In this document: positions 45,586-54,091 of the stretch, in pieces
Layout of the letters: every line of letters starts with the position of its first letter
How positions within the stretch are numbered: position 1 is the first letter of the stretch
The notes under the pieces: generated by a model
What the model was told of the DNA's origin: nothing
Seen by the model: only the letters and a program-made list of their open reading frames with translations
The model's database searches: none
NCBI RefSeq assembly: GCF_017347085.1
Contig: NZ_JADPSA010000002.1
Coordinates: 1-64,000 of the forward strand
Direction of reading: 5' to 3'
DNA: 64,000 bases
DNA from: Nesterenkonia sp. E16_10
GTDB lineage: Bacteria > Actinomycetota > Actinomycetes > Actinomycetales > Micrococcaceae
Made by a program: the position numbers and the translations under genes

Positions 45586-47238
45586 ATGGACACCGCCTCT
45601 GATCGCTCTGCATCGGCTCACCCCGAAGACCTCCCCGACGGCGACCTGACCCGCGCAGAACAGGGCCGCGGGTCCGTCCATGAGACCACCGGGAACGACG
45701 ACGCCGACGGCCGGCCCGACTCCGCCGAGGCCTCGAACGATCCGAGGCTGAGCGAGCTCCTCGCGGGTTCGGCCCGCGGCGACCAGCCCTCCTTCGCCAC
45801 CTTCTACGAGGCCACCTCCGATGTGGTCTACGGGCTGGCGCTGCTGATGCACGAAGATCCCGAGGGGGCGCAGGCCTCCATGTTGGCGGTCTACCACCAG
45901 CTCTGGGACCAGGCCGACGAGCGCGCCCAAGACCTCCGGCTGCAGTCCCAGGCCTCGGAGCTGCTCACCGACGAGCACGCCGCCGAGGAGCATCGCCCCG
46001 ACGACGCCTACCGGCCCACCGAGTACGAGCTGGTGCTGGAATGGCTGGTCCCGCTGGCGCACCGGATCTTCGTGGAGCGCTTCCGCGAGGGCCTGGCCAC
46101 ACCGATCCGCCTCACCGTGGTCCCGGCCGATGAAGGGGGCGGGATCGCCGGTCTTCCCGAAGAGATCATCGAGGACATCAGCGTGCTCTCGGACTCGCAG
46201 TCCCAGGCGCTGGCGCTGAGCTACCTCGCCGGCGACACCCACCAGCAGGTGGGCGCCGCGGTGGGCGCAGCCGTTCCGGCCGTGAAGTCTCGACTGCGTG
46301 ACGGCATGACCCGGATGCACACCAGGCGCACCACCCGCGAGGCGGAGCTCGATCCGATCCTGCGGGCCGCGGTGACGAAGAAGGACGTGGAACGTTCCGG
46401 CGCGGTGAACCGGAACTTCACCGAGGACATCGGCGCCGACGTCGAACACGGACTGCTCGTGGAGCTCGCCGAGGTCTACGCGCTGGACGCCATCGACAAC
46501 CGGGAACGCGCCGTGCTGGATGAGGCGGTCCTGACCGCCGATGAGGCCACCGCGCGCGCCTGGGACACCCGGGTGCTCTCGGCCCGGCGCACGCTCTCCG
46601 AGATCTTCACCGCCTACCCGGTGGTCCCGCCGGGCCAGCTGCTCGAGGAGGTGCTCTACAACCTCTCCGACCAGGAGGTCGGCATGGGAATGGTGGAGTC
46701 CATCTCGAGCCACACCGAGGTGACGCCCAAACGGGAACCGGTGGTGAAGCGCTGGATGATCGTCAGCGGCCTCGCTGTCGTCGTGCTGGCCGCGGTCCTG
46801 CTGATCTGGGGACTGACCATCGGCCAGGACGTGCAGGCCACGGCCGACGGGGACCCCGAGGCGCGGGTGGTCGACGGCATCGAGCTCGCCGAGGGCGGCA
46901 CCGCACGGGCGGTGATCTCCGAGGCCGAGAATGTGGGCTACGTGGACTTCTCCGAGGTCGGGGAGCTCGAGGGCGAGACCACCTACCAGCTGTGGCTGAT
47001 GCCGCGCGACGACGCCCAGCCCAGTTCGCTGGGAAACTTCACCGCCGCGGAGCTCGAGGAGGAGATCGTGACCCTGCGCGATGTCGAGTCGAACCGGGCG
47101 CTGCAGATCACGGTCGAGCAGATCCGCGGCGAGGAGCGCCCGATGGGCGAGACGGTCGGCGAGATCGAGATGCGTGAACGAGTCACCGACGGCCCGCAAT
47201 ACGGCGGGTCCACCGATCAGGAGGAGGACGAGGACTGA
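45586..47238 (+). CDS. ECF sigma-like and anti-sigma (RskA-like) fusion, membrane-bound
   Basis: A 550-residue protein with an unusual layout. After an acidic N-terminus (1-55) comes a sigma-2-like region (about 61-110, DQPSFATFYEATSDVVYGLALLMHE), then a sigma-4-like region (about 195-245, LSDSQSQALALSYLAGDTHQQVG and VKSRLRDGMTRM). A region like the RskA cytosolic domain follows (about 285-360, ELAEVYALDAIDNRERAVLDEA) without its Cys/His motif, then one helix (390-412) and an RskA-type extracytoplasmic domain with TTYQLWLMPRDDAQPSSLGNF. So sigma-like and anti-sigma parts are in one chain. The sigma parts look degenerate. It overlaps rraA by one base. Confidence 0.75.
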   Translation: MDTASDRSASAHPEDLPDGDLTRAEQGRGSVHETTGNDDADGRPDSAEASNDPRLSELLAGSARGDQPSFATFYEATSDVVYGLALLMHEDPEGAQASMLAVYHQLWDQADERAQDLRLQSQASELLTDEHAAEEHRPDDAYRPTEYELVLEWLVPLAHRIFVERFREGLATPIRLTVVPADEGGGIAGLPEEIIEDISVLSDSQSQALALSYLAGDTHQQVGAAVGAAVPAVKSRLRDGMTRMHTRRTTREAELDPILRAAVTKKDVERSGAVNRNFTEDIGADVEHGLLVELAEVYALDAIDNRERAVLDEAVLTADEATARAWDTRVLSARRTLSEIFTAYPVVPPGQLLEEVLYNLSDQEVGMGMVESISSHTEVTPKREPVVKRWMIVSGLAVVVLAAVLLIWGLTIGQDVQATADGDPEARVVDGIELAEGGTARAVISEAENVGYVDFSEVGELEGETTYQLWLMPRDDAQPSSLGNFTAAELEEEIVTLRDVESNRALQITVEQIRGEERPMGETVGEIEMRERVTDGPQYGGSTDQEEDED

Positions 47239-47738
47239 TGAGCGCAGAACCCAGGCCCACCACCGGCAGCGCTGACTTCGCGACCTGCGACCTCTACGAC
47301 GACGACGAGTCGCTGCAGTCGCTCTCGCTGCAGCTGCTGAACCTCGGCGGCCGCGCCCGATTCACCGGCCCGATCCGGACCATCCGCTGTCACCGGGACA
47401 ACGGACTGGTCAAAGAGCTGCTGAACTCCCCCGGTGATGGCGCCGTGCTCGTCGTCGACGGCTCAGGCTCGCTGGACTCGGCCCTGATCGGTGACATGAT
47501 CGCCGCCTCCGCGATCGAGAACGGCTGGGCCGGGGTGGTCATCCACGGGGCGATCCGTGACCGTGAGCAGCTCGCCGAGATGGACCTCGGTGTGCGCGCA
47601 CTGGGCTCGAATCCCCGGAAGTCGGTCAAGGACGGAGTCGGCGAGGTCGATGTGCCGGTCCAGTTCGGCGGCGTGAGCTTCGTGCCCGGGGCGACCCTGT
47701 GGTCCGACGCCGACGGCGTGCTCGTCAGCAACGTCTGA
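47238..47738 (+). CDS. rraA: RraA-family protein
   Basis: A 166-residue protein of the RraA fold: ATCDLYDDDESLQSL at the N-terminus, VLVVDGSGSLDSALIGDMIAA in the middle and GVVIHGAIRDREQLAEMDLGVRALG, which holds the usual RD pair. Members either inhibit RNase E or act as 4-hydroxy-4-methyl-2-oxoglutarate/oxaloacetate decarboxylating aldolases; in actinobacteria the function is unsettled. The start ATG shares one base with the previous stop (TGATG). Its 3' end is followed by a 16-bp tandem repeat. Confidence 0.92.
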   Translation: MSAEPRPTTGSADFATCDLYDDDESLQSLSLQLLNLGGRARFTGPIRTIRCHRDNGLVKELLNSPGDGAVLVVDGSGSLDSALIGDMIAASAIENGWAGVVIHGAIRDREQLAEMDLGVRALGSNPRKSVKDGVGEVDVPVQFGGVSFVPGATLWSDADGVLVSNV

Positions 47739-47739
47739 G

Positions 47740-47812
47740 TCACCGCCGGTCGAAATCACTGCCGGTCGAAATCACCGCCGGCCTGAGTCACCGCCGGCCT
47801 GAATCACCGGCC
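47740..47812. repeat. 16-bp tandem repeat between convergent genes
   Basis: Four full units of type TCACCGCCGGTCGAAA start at 47740, 47756, 47772 and 47788, and a partial at 47804. Units 3 and 4 have the variant TCACCGCCGGCCTGAR. It starts at the second base after the rraA stop and occupies the space to the convergent deacetylase gene. Confidence 0.9.
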
Positions 47813-47819
47813 TCCGAAG

Positions 47820-48656
47820 TCAGAACCCGCTGATCGTGTCCGGGGCGTTGACCGTGACCCAGTGGAACTCCTCGGCGAAGCCGCCGGCACCGTGGATCTC
47901 GCGCATCTGCTCCAGCACGAAGTTCTCCATCCGCGCGGCGTCGGGGTGCTGGCTGAAGTGGGCCCGCAGCGCGTCCAGCTTCACCGACTCCTGTCCCGAG
48001 ACGTCGAGCCGGAGGTTCACCCGCTCCTGCGGCGCGGTGGTCAGCAGCAGGTGACGGATCTTGAAGGCCTCCAGCCCCGCGGCCGCGAGCTCCGGGTAGG
48101 CGAAGGGGTTCTCCACGTAGGGGTAGGCGGCACGGACCACGGCCTCGCCGCAGGCCAGGTGATCGGGGTGTGACTTCTGCAGCCGGTCCCAGGCGCGTTC
48201 GGGATGCGGAGAGATGACCACCTCGGGCCGGACCTGACGCATGATCCGCACGATCTTTCCGACCAGCTCCGCGGTGGGCGCGACGAAGCCGTCGCGCTCG
48301 TCGAGCAGGATCACCTCGTGGACCCCCAGCGCCGCGGCCGCCTGACGCTGCTCGGCCTCCCGCACCCGGGCCAGCTCGGCCCCGTCGCGCCCGGGCTCGA
48401 AGCCCCCGGCGTCACCGGCGGTGAGCAGGCACAGGGTCACCTGCACCCCGGCCGCGGTGAACGCCGCGATGCTGCCGGCCGCGCCGAAGTCGATGTCATC
48501 GGGATGGGCCCCGAAGGCGAGCACCTGGCGGACCTCGTGCTCCGCCGCCAGCGCGGCGGGGCTGGTCAGCCCGGCCCGGCTGGAGGATCCGGGGGCTGCC
48601 GACATCGCGGTCCGCGAAGAACCGGCTGGGAACGACTCAGACTCAGGTCGCGCCAA
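47820..48656 (-). CDS. PIG-L/LmbE-family deacetylase
   Basis: A 278-residue zinc-dependent deacetylase-like protein. The metal site is in GAHPDDIDFGAAGS near 52 and in RLQKSHPDHLACGEAV near 170. Family members deacetylate N-acetylglucosamine derivatives (mycothiol MshB, Mca or glycolipid precursors). TTG 48656 has GAGG six bases upstream and overlaps the protease stop by 14 bases, suggesting coupling; the next candidate ATG (48605) has no ribosome site. The first 40 residues are not conserved in type. The length is near that of MshB-like enzymes, but the exact substrate is unknown. Confidence 0.85.
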   Translation of the reverse strand: MARPESESFPAGSSRTAMSAAPGSSSRAGLTSPAALAAEHEVRQVLAFGAHPDDIDFGAAGSIAAFTAAGVQVTLCLLTAGDAGGFEPGRDGAELARVREAEQRQAAAALGVHEVILLDERDGFVAPTAELVGKIVRIMRQVRPEVVISPHPERAWDRLQKSHPDHLACGEAVVRAAYPYVENPFAYPELAAAGLEAFKIRHLLLTTAPQERVNLRLDVSGQESVKLDALRAHFSQHPDAARMENFVLEQMREIHGAGGFAEEFHWVTVNAPDTISGF

Positions 48657-50394
48657 GGGTCACCTCGGTCTCTTCCTGCTGGCCGTCCCGCGTGTAGCTG
48701 ATCGTCACGGTCTCTCCGGCCGCGTACTCGCGGATCGTGGCGGTCAGCGCCAGCGAGTCTTCGATCCGCCGGTCGTTGACCGCGGTGATGATGTCACCGG
48801 TGGCGAGTCCCGCTTCCGCGGCCGGGGTGTTTCCCGGCACGTCATCGATCAGCGCGCCCACGGTGAAGCCGGGCATCACCGGAGCAAGCCCGGTATCGGT
48901 CTCGTCCGGAACCTCCTGGGAGCCGGCAGCCGCGACCGTGACGCCGAGCAGCCCGTGCGAGACCTCACCGGTCTCGATGAGCTCCTGCGCGACCCGCTGG
49001 GCATAGTCGATCGGCACCGCGAAGCCCACACCGATGGACCCGGCGTCGGACTCGGCCCCTCCCCCGGATGAGGCGATGGCCACGTTGACGCCGATCACCC
49101 GGCCCTCATCATCGACGAGGGCGCCGCCGGAGTTGCCACGGTTGATCGCGGCGTCGGTCTGGATCACGTTGAGATGAATCGAACCCTGGGTCGGGGATCC
49201 CTCCATGTCAGGGAAGTAGAACTCGAAGCCGTCCTCTTCGGCGCCCTCCTCGGGCGCCTCCGGGGCGTCGCCGCCCTCGTCCTCCACGGCGGAGGAGGCG
49301 ACGGAGATGGTGCGGTTCAGCGTGGAGACGATCCCGTCGGTGACCGTGCCGGCGAGGCCGAGCGGGGCACCGATGGCGATGCTCTGGTCCCCGACGTTGA
49401 GATCCCCGGAGGAGCCAAGCTCGGCCGGCTGGATCCCCTCGATGTCCTCGAGCTGGATCACCGCGAGATCACTCAGCGGGTCGGTGCCGACCAGGGTGGC
49501 GTCGGAGACCGATCCGTCGCTCATCCGGACCTGGATCTCGGGATCCGGCGCGGCCCCGCCGAGGGTGACCACGTGCGTGTTGGTCAGCACGTGGCCTTCC
49601 TCATCCAGGATGATTCCTGAGCCGGACCCGCCCTGGCCACCTTCGTTGACTGCCAGGGTGACCACCGAGGGAGAGGCCTTCGCCGCTGCGGCGGTGACCA
49701 CGGTGGCGGAGTCGGGGTTGTTGATCTCGATGCCTCCGGTGGAGGAGGTGCTGATGCTGCCGTCGTCGAGCACCGCCTGGGTGCCGGCCACCACACCGCC
49801 GCCGAGCAGGCCGGCGAGCAGCACCGCGAGCGCGAGACCGCCGACGCCCACGGTGCGCTTGGCCCGCGGCTGCTTCTGATCGGGGTGCCCGAAGGCGGCA
49901 CCCGAGCCGTACCCGCCGTAGGCGCCATAGCCCTCACCGCCATGGGAGGGGTCCTGATGGTGCTGCGGCTGGCCGTACTGGCCCTGCTGATCCTGGCCGT
50001 ACTGGCCGGTCTGCGGATGGCCGTACTGATCCTGACGGTACTGGGCGGCCTGCGGCTGACCGTACTGATCCTGGCCGTACTGATCCTGACCGTACTGGCC
50101 CTGGCCGTACTGGCCGTACTGGCCGGCCTGGTGCTGACCGTACTGCGGCTGGTGCTGTCCCTGACCTGGCTCGCCAGAGGCATAGCCGCCCTGCTCTGCG
50201 GTGTGATGCTGGGAGGCGGGGGTCCCTGAGGGCGAGGCGGGCCAGTCGGCGGAGTAGGACTCCACCCCGGACTGGGCCGGGGCATCAGCCTCGGGAGAGA
50301 CCGGTCCCGGCGGCACGGGATCGATCCGCGCTGTGGCGTCCTCCGGAGGGTCGACGTCGTCCCGGCGAGGGCCGTTGTGCGGATCTGGACTCAT
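48643..50394 (-). CDS. HtrA-like membrane serine protease with PDZ domain
   Basis: A 583-residue protein. The cytosolic N-terminus (1-178) is low complexity with YGQ-rich repeats at about 80-148. One helix (about 183-204) leads to an extracellular trypsin-like domain with His274 in LTNTHVVT, Asp309 in PLSDLAVIQLED and Ser422 in NRGNSGGALVD. A PDZ domain follows (about 480-580, TVGALIDDVPGNTPAAEAGL). An acidic insert lies at 366-402 in the protease domain. It likely degrades misfolded envelope proteins, and in mycobacteria relatives work with envelope-stress systems. It is translated with the deacetylase gene downstream. Confidence 0.94.
   Translation of the reverse strand: MSPDPHNGPRRDDVDPPEDATARIDPVPPGPVSPEADAPAQSGVESYSADWPASPSGTPASQHHTAEQGGYASGEPGQGQHQPQYGQHQAGQYGQYGQGQYGQDQYGQDQYGQPQAAQYRQDQYGHPQTGQYGQDQQGQYGQPQHHQDPSHGGEGYGAYGGYGSGAAFGHPDQKQPRAKRTVGVGGLALAVLLAGLLGGGVVAGTQAVLDDGSISTSSTGGIEINNPDSATVVTAAAAKASPSVVTLAVNEGGQGGSGSGIILDEEGHVLTNTHVVTLGGAAPDPEIQVRMSDGSVSDATLVGTDPLSDLAVIQLEDIEGIQPAELGSSGDLNVGDQSIAIGAPLGLAGTVTDGIVSTLNRTISVASSAVEDEGGDAPEAPEEGAEEDGFEFYFPDMEGSPTQGSIHLNVIQTDAAINRGNSGGALVDDEGRVIGVNVAIASSGGGAESDAGSIGVGFAVPIDYAQRVAQELIETGEVSHGLLGVTVAAAGSQEVPDETDTGLAPVMPGFTVGALIDDVPGNTPAAEAGLATGDIITAVNDRRIEDSLALTATIREYAAGETVTISYTRDGQQEETEVTLGAT
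49951..50157 (-). repeat. YGQ-rich coding repeat of the protease N-terminus
   Basis: Codons for QYGQ/DQYGQ units recur about a dozen times with short periods, giving a tyrosine/glutamine/glycine-rich cytosolic tail of about 70 residues. On the plus strand this appears as repeated GTACTG. Confidence 0.8.
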
Positions 50395-50646
50395 GGTGGA
50401 ACCTGCCTTTGTGGTCTTGCGCTGCGATAGTGGGGCGGCGAGATCGGGACACGCATGCTCTCGCGGGCTCGACTGCCATTGTCAGCGCCCATCCTGTATC
50501 GACGACGATAACGGCCTGGATGCCTCCTGGACGATTCCAGGAGACGGCGATCTGCCCCGGCACCCTCGGTCTGGCTCGCCGCGAACCCCGGCTACGCCCA
50601 CAGACGAGCTGACCGTTGGCTGATAGACGATGTCATAGGCCACTTA

Positions 50647-50652
50647 TAGACT
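50647..50652 (+). promoter_or_regulatory. -10 box for leaderless coiled-coil/pspA transcript
   Basis: TAGACT (TANNNT) is followed by exactly six bases and then ATG 50659; no Shine-Dalgarno site is visible. The rest of the 264-bp gap to the protease gene holds only a small inverted repeat TATCG-ACGA-CGATA (50497-50510). Confidence 0.55.
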
Positions 50653-50658
50653 CGGCCC

Positions 50659-52143
50659 ATGGTGCCCGACGTAGTCCTCAATCCACCCCTCACCCTCGGG
50701 ATGATCGTGATCGGCCCGCTGCTGATCGGCGCAGTCATCCTCGGTCTGATCGGGCTGGGCGCGGTGTGGCTCTCGGGCGGCAAGAAGCAGAACCGCCGGC
50801 TCCAGGGCTTCTCCAACAACCAGCAGCTCCCGGGCGGCAAGAGCTCCGGACACGAATCCGCGGAGCAGCGGCGGCTGGCTGCGATGAGCCTCGAGGAGCT
50901 TCGGCGCGAGGCCGGTTCACTGCTGATCGCGGCGGACAATGCGGTGAACTCCTCCGAGCAGGAGATCCTCTTCGCCAGCGCCGCCTACGGCGATGAACAG
51001 GTCGCCCCCTTCCAGAAGGACGTGGACGAGGCGCGGGAGCACCTGCAGGAGTCCTTCCGGATGCAGCACACGGTGGACCGCGATCCGCCGGAGGACGAGC
51101 GCGAGGCCCGCGAGCTGCTGGGCAAGGTCATCGAGAACTGCCAGCGGGTCAACGAGACCCTGGAGTCGCACCGCCAGGACTTCGAGTCCCTGCGCAGCCT
51201 CGAGCTGGACCCGCGTCCCGCCCTGGAGCAGCTGCGCCGTCGCATCGGAGAGCTCCGGGACCGCCGGGGAGAGGCCGAGAAGCGCCTCCCGAACCTGCAG
51301 TCCAAATACGACGACGAGGCGCTCACCTCCTTCACCGAAGGCCTGAACCACTCCGCGCGCAGTCTTCAGCACGCCGAAGGCTCGGCCCAGGAGGCCGAGC
51401 AGGCGCTCACCGATTCCCAAGCCTCCGATGCGGTGGTCGCGATCCACGCCGGAGAGGAAGCCGCCGGCGAGGCCGGGAAGCTGATCGAATCCCTCGAAGA
51501 GACCCAGCTGCGGCTGCGCAGCGCCGAGCAGAACCTCGGCATCGGCCTGGACCAGACCGAGCAGGACATCGCCCAGGCGCGCGCCACGATGCAGGCAGGC
51601 CAGTCCTCGGAGCTCGCCGGCCCCATCGCCGCGGCCGAGGCCGCGGTCCAGCAGGTGCGCCGGGCGCTGGAGGCAGAGTCCAAGACCAACCCCCTGGAGC
51701 TGTTGAACTCACTTGAGATCGCCCATCGCGAGCTCGACGAGCCCCTGAACGCGGTCCGGGACCAGCAGGCCCGGGATCGGCGGGCCCGTGAAGTGCTGCA
51801 GACCGAGATCCTCACCGCACGCCACCAGGTGCAGTCCTCCCGGGACTACCTGCGTTCCAAGCGCAGCGGCGCCACCTCGCGCACTCGCATGGCGGAGGCC
51901 GAACGCACCCTCGCCGAGGCGGAGGCCGTCGGAGACCGCGAACCGGCCAAGGCGCTGGAACTGGCCACCCAGGCCAAGACCCTGGCCGTGCAGGCCGCCC
52001 AGATCGCCCGGCAGGAATCGGCTGAGGACGCGCTCAGCGGAGGGGGCGGAGGCTACGGCGGCGGGTTCGGCGGATTCGGCATGCCGGGCGGCTACGGCCA
52101 TATGGGCGGGGGCGGCTTCGGGCGCCGTCGTCGGATGTTCTGA
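50659..52143 (+). CDS. Coiled-coil membrane protein, TPM-protein-like without TPM domain
   Basis: A 494-residue protein. One N-terminal helix (about 12-37, LGMIVIGPLLIGAVILGLIGLGAVW) is followed by a long Glu/Arg/Gln-rich helical region (about 65-450) of likely coiled coils and a Gly/Phe/Tyr-rich tail ending GRRRRMF. Relatives in actinobacteria usually begin with a secreted TPM_phosphatase domain before the helix; the 264-bp upstream gap is too short to hold it. Function unknown; it lies just upstream of pspA on the same strand, so a role in membrane stress is inferred. The start is fixed by the leaderless -10 at 50647. Confidence 0.75.
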   Translation: MVPDVVLNPPLTLGMIVIGPLLIGAVILGLIGLGAVWLSGGKKQNRRLQGFSNNQQLPGGKSSGHESAEQRRLAAMSLEELRREAGSLLIAADNAVNSSEQEILFASAAYGDEQVAPFQKDVDEAREHLQESFRMQHTVDRDPPEDEREARELLGKVIENCQRVNETLESHRQDFESLRSLELDPRPALEQLRRRIGELRDRRGEAEKRLPNLQSKYDDEALTSFTEGLNHSARSLQHAEGSAQEAEQALTDSQASDAVVAIHAGEEAAGEAGKLIESLEETQLRLRSAEQNLGIGLDQTEQDIAQARATMQAGQSSELAGPIAAAEAAVQQVRRALEAESKTNPLELLNSLEIAHRELDEPLNAVRDQQARDRRAREVLQTEILTARHQVQSSRDYLRSKRSGATSRTRMAEAERTLAEAEAVGDREPAKALELATQAKTLAVQAAQIARQESAEDALSGGGGGYGGGFGGFGMPGGYGHMGGGGFGRRRRMF

Positions 52144-52244
52144 GTCTGCACCGGGGCCGGGCCATGGCCGTGTGAAGAACCCGTGACTAGTATCGACCAC
52201 GTGAGCAATCGATAGACATTGATGCACAAGGAAAGGTGAACACT

Positions 52245-53066
52245 GTGAGCAAGCAGTCCATTTTAGGTCGCATGTCCCAGCTGGTCCGCGCGAACGTCAA
52301 CGCCATGTTGGATCGTTCCGAGGACCCGGAGAAGATGCTGGACCAGATGGTCCGAGACTTCACCAACAACATCGCGGAGGCCGAAGAGGCGATCGCCCAG
52401 ACCATCGGCAACCTGCGCATGATGGAGGACGACTACAGCGAGGACCTCGAGAACTCGCGGTCCTGGGGCCAGAAGGCGCTCGCAGCCTCCCGGAAGGCCG
52501 ACGAGTTCCGCGACGGCGGCAATGCTGAGAACGCACAGAAGTTCGACAATCTGGCCAAGGTCGCCATCCATCGCCAGATGGAGGCAGAGTCCTCGGCGAA
52601 GTCCGCCGAGCCGACCATCACCTCTCAGCGCGAGATCGTGGACCGGCTCAAGACCGGTCTCGAGCAGATGAAGACCAAGCGGCAGCAGCTGGTGTCCAAG
52701 CGCGACGAGCTGATCGCACGCTCCCGCGCCGCGCACGCCCAGTCCCAGGTCCACGACGCGGTGAAGTCCATCGACGTGATGGACCCGACCTCCGAGGTGG
52801 GACGCTTCGAGGAGAAGATCCGCCGCGAAGAGGCCCGGGTCCGGGGACAGAACGAGCTGGCCGCCTCCTCGCTGGACGCGCAGTTCGAGTCTCTGGAAGA
52901 TCTGGGCGAGCAGGCCGAGGTCGACGCCCGGCTCGCCGCGCTGAAGTCCGGCAGCTCCGCCCCGGCAGCGCTGGGCGCCGGTTCCTCGGAGGCCGGATCC
53001 TCCGATGCGCAGGCCACCGAGGACTACACCGCGCAGCTCGAGGCCCAGGAGCGCGACCGCGCCTGA
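52245..53066 (+). CDS. pspA: PspA/IM30 family membrane-stress protein
   Basis: A 273-residue peripheral membrane protein with the PspA/IM30 fold of long helices: SILGRMSQLVRANVNAMLDRSEDPEKMLDQM, then an extended coiled coil to about 220, and an Ala/Ser/Asp-rich tail. PspA oligomerises on damaged membranes and stabilises them. The frame opens at GTG 52236, but GTG 52245 (MSKQSILGR) with AAAGGTGA six bases before is preferred. A TAGTAT -10 candidate lies at 52187-52192. A strong hairpin follows the stop. Confidence 0.92.
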   Translation: MSKQSILGRMSQLVRANVNAMLDRSEDPEKMLDQMVRDFTNNIAEAEEAIAQTIGNLRMMEDDYSEDLENSRSWGQKALAASRKADEFRDGGNAENAQKFDNLAKVAIHRQMEAESSAKSAEPTITSQREIVDRLKTGLEQMKTKRQQLVSKRDELIARSRAAHAQSQVHDAVKSIDVMDPTSEVGRFEEKIRREEARVRGQNELAASSLDAQFESLEDLGEQAEVDARLAALKSGSSAPAALGAGSSEAGSSDAQATEDYTAQLEAQERDRA

Positions 53067-53110
53067 ACGCAGTATGACGTCGGTTCGGCAGCGGTGCTGA
53101 AGTGATGGAA

Positions 53111-53145
53111 CAATGGGGAGTGAACGCGACGTTCACTCCCCATTG
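53111..53145 (+). terminator. Perfect 16-bp hairpin after pspA
   Basis: CAATGGGGAGTGAACG-CGA-CGTTCACTCCCCATTG. A 16-bp perfect stem with a 3-base loop between pspA and pdxS; no T-run follows. It is probably a factor-independent terminator of the type common in actinobacteria, or a processing site in the pdxS leader. Confidence 0.65.
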
Positions 53146-53179
53146 TCGTCGCAGCAACCTAAACCTTCAGGAGACCTCC

Positions 53180-54091
53180 GTGACCACTGAGTCCACCACG
53201 CACACTGCTGCCGCCACCGGTGCCACCGCGGTGAACACCGGATTGGCCCAGATGCTCAAGGGTGGCGTGATCATGGACGTGGTCACCCGCGAGCAGGCGC
53301 GCATCGCCGAAGACGCCGGTGCCGTCGCCGTCATGGCGCTCGAGCGGGTGCCCGCCGACATCCGCGCCACCGGCGGCGTCGCCCGGATGTCCGACCCCGA
53401 TCTGATCACCGGCATCATCGATGAGGTCTCCATCCCGGTGATGGCCAAGGCCCGGATCGGCCACTTCGTCGAGGCGCAGATCCTCGAGCACCTCAAGGTC
53501 GACTACATCGACGAGTCCGAGGTCCTCTCCCCCGCGGACTACATCCACCACATCGACAAGTCCAAGTTCAAGGTGCCCTTCGTCTGCGGCGCGACCAACC
53601 TCGGTGAGGCGCTGCGCCGGATCACCGAGGGCGCCTCGATGATCCGCTCCAAGGGCGAGGCCGGCACCGGCGACGTCTCCGAGGCGATGAAGCACATCCG
53701 CACGATCAACGGTGAGATCGCCCGGCTGACCTCGCTGGCTGAGGATGAGCTCTACCTGGCCGCGAAGGACCTGCAGGCTCCCTACGCGCTGGTCAAGCAG
53801 ATCGCCCGCGAAGGCCGCCTCCCGGTGGTCCTCTTCGTCGCCGGCGGCGTGGCCACTCCCGCCGATGCCGCGATGATGATGCAGATGGGCGCCGACGGCG
53901 TCTTCGTCGGCTCGGGCATCTTCAAGTCCGGAAACCCCGCCGAGCGCGCCGCCGCGATCGTGAAGGCCACCACCTATTACGACGATCCCGCCGTGGTCGC
54001 AGAGGCCTCCAAGGGCCTGGGCGAGGCGATGGTCGGCATCAACGTCGCGGACCTCCCGGCCCCGCACCGGTTGGCTGAGCGCGGCTGGTGA
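53180..54091 (+). CDS. pdxS: Pyridoxal 5'-phosphate synthase, synthase subunit PdxS
   Basis: A 303-residue barrel enzyme that makes PLP from ribose 5-phosphate, glyceraldehyde 3-phosphate and ammonia. [11 protein letters not shown] and the catalytic lysine Lys90 in [17 protein letters not shown] are seen, with [14 protein letters not shown] and [22 protein letters not shown] 53180 with AGGAG six bases upstream is the start; the frame from 53102 covers the hairpin and is not translated. The stop overlaps the pdxT start (GTGA), so ammonia donor and synthase are made together. Confidence 0.97.
   Translation: MTTESTTHTAAATGATAVNTGLAQMLKGGVIMDVVTREQARIAEDAGAVAVMALERVPADIRATGGVARMSDPDLITGIIDEVSIPVMAKARIGHFVEAQILEHLKVDYIDESEVLSPADYIHHIDKSKFKVPFVCGATNLGEALRRITEGASMIRSKGEAGTGDVSEAMKHIRTINGEIARLTSLAEDELYLAAKDLQAPYALVKQIAREGRLPVVLFVAGGVATPADAAMMMQMGADGVFVGSGIFKSGNPAERAAAIVKATTYYDDPAVVAEASKGLGEAMVGINVADLPAPHRLAERGW

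Noticed and set aside
49951-50157. CRISPR-like or non-coding tandem repeat
   Set aside because: The repeats are in frame and encode YGQ units of the protease N-terminus; there are no spacers.
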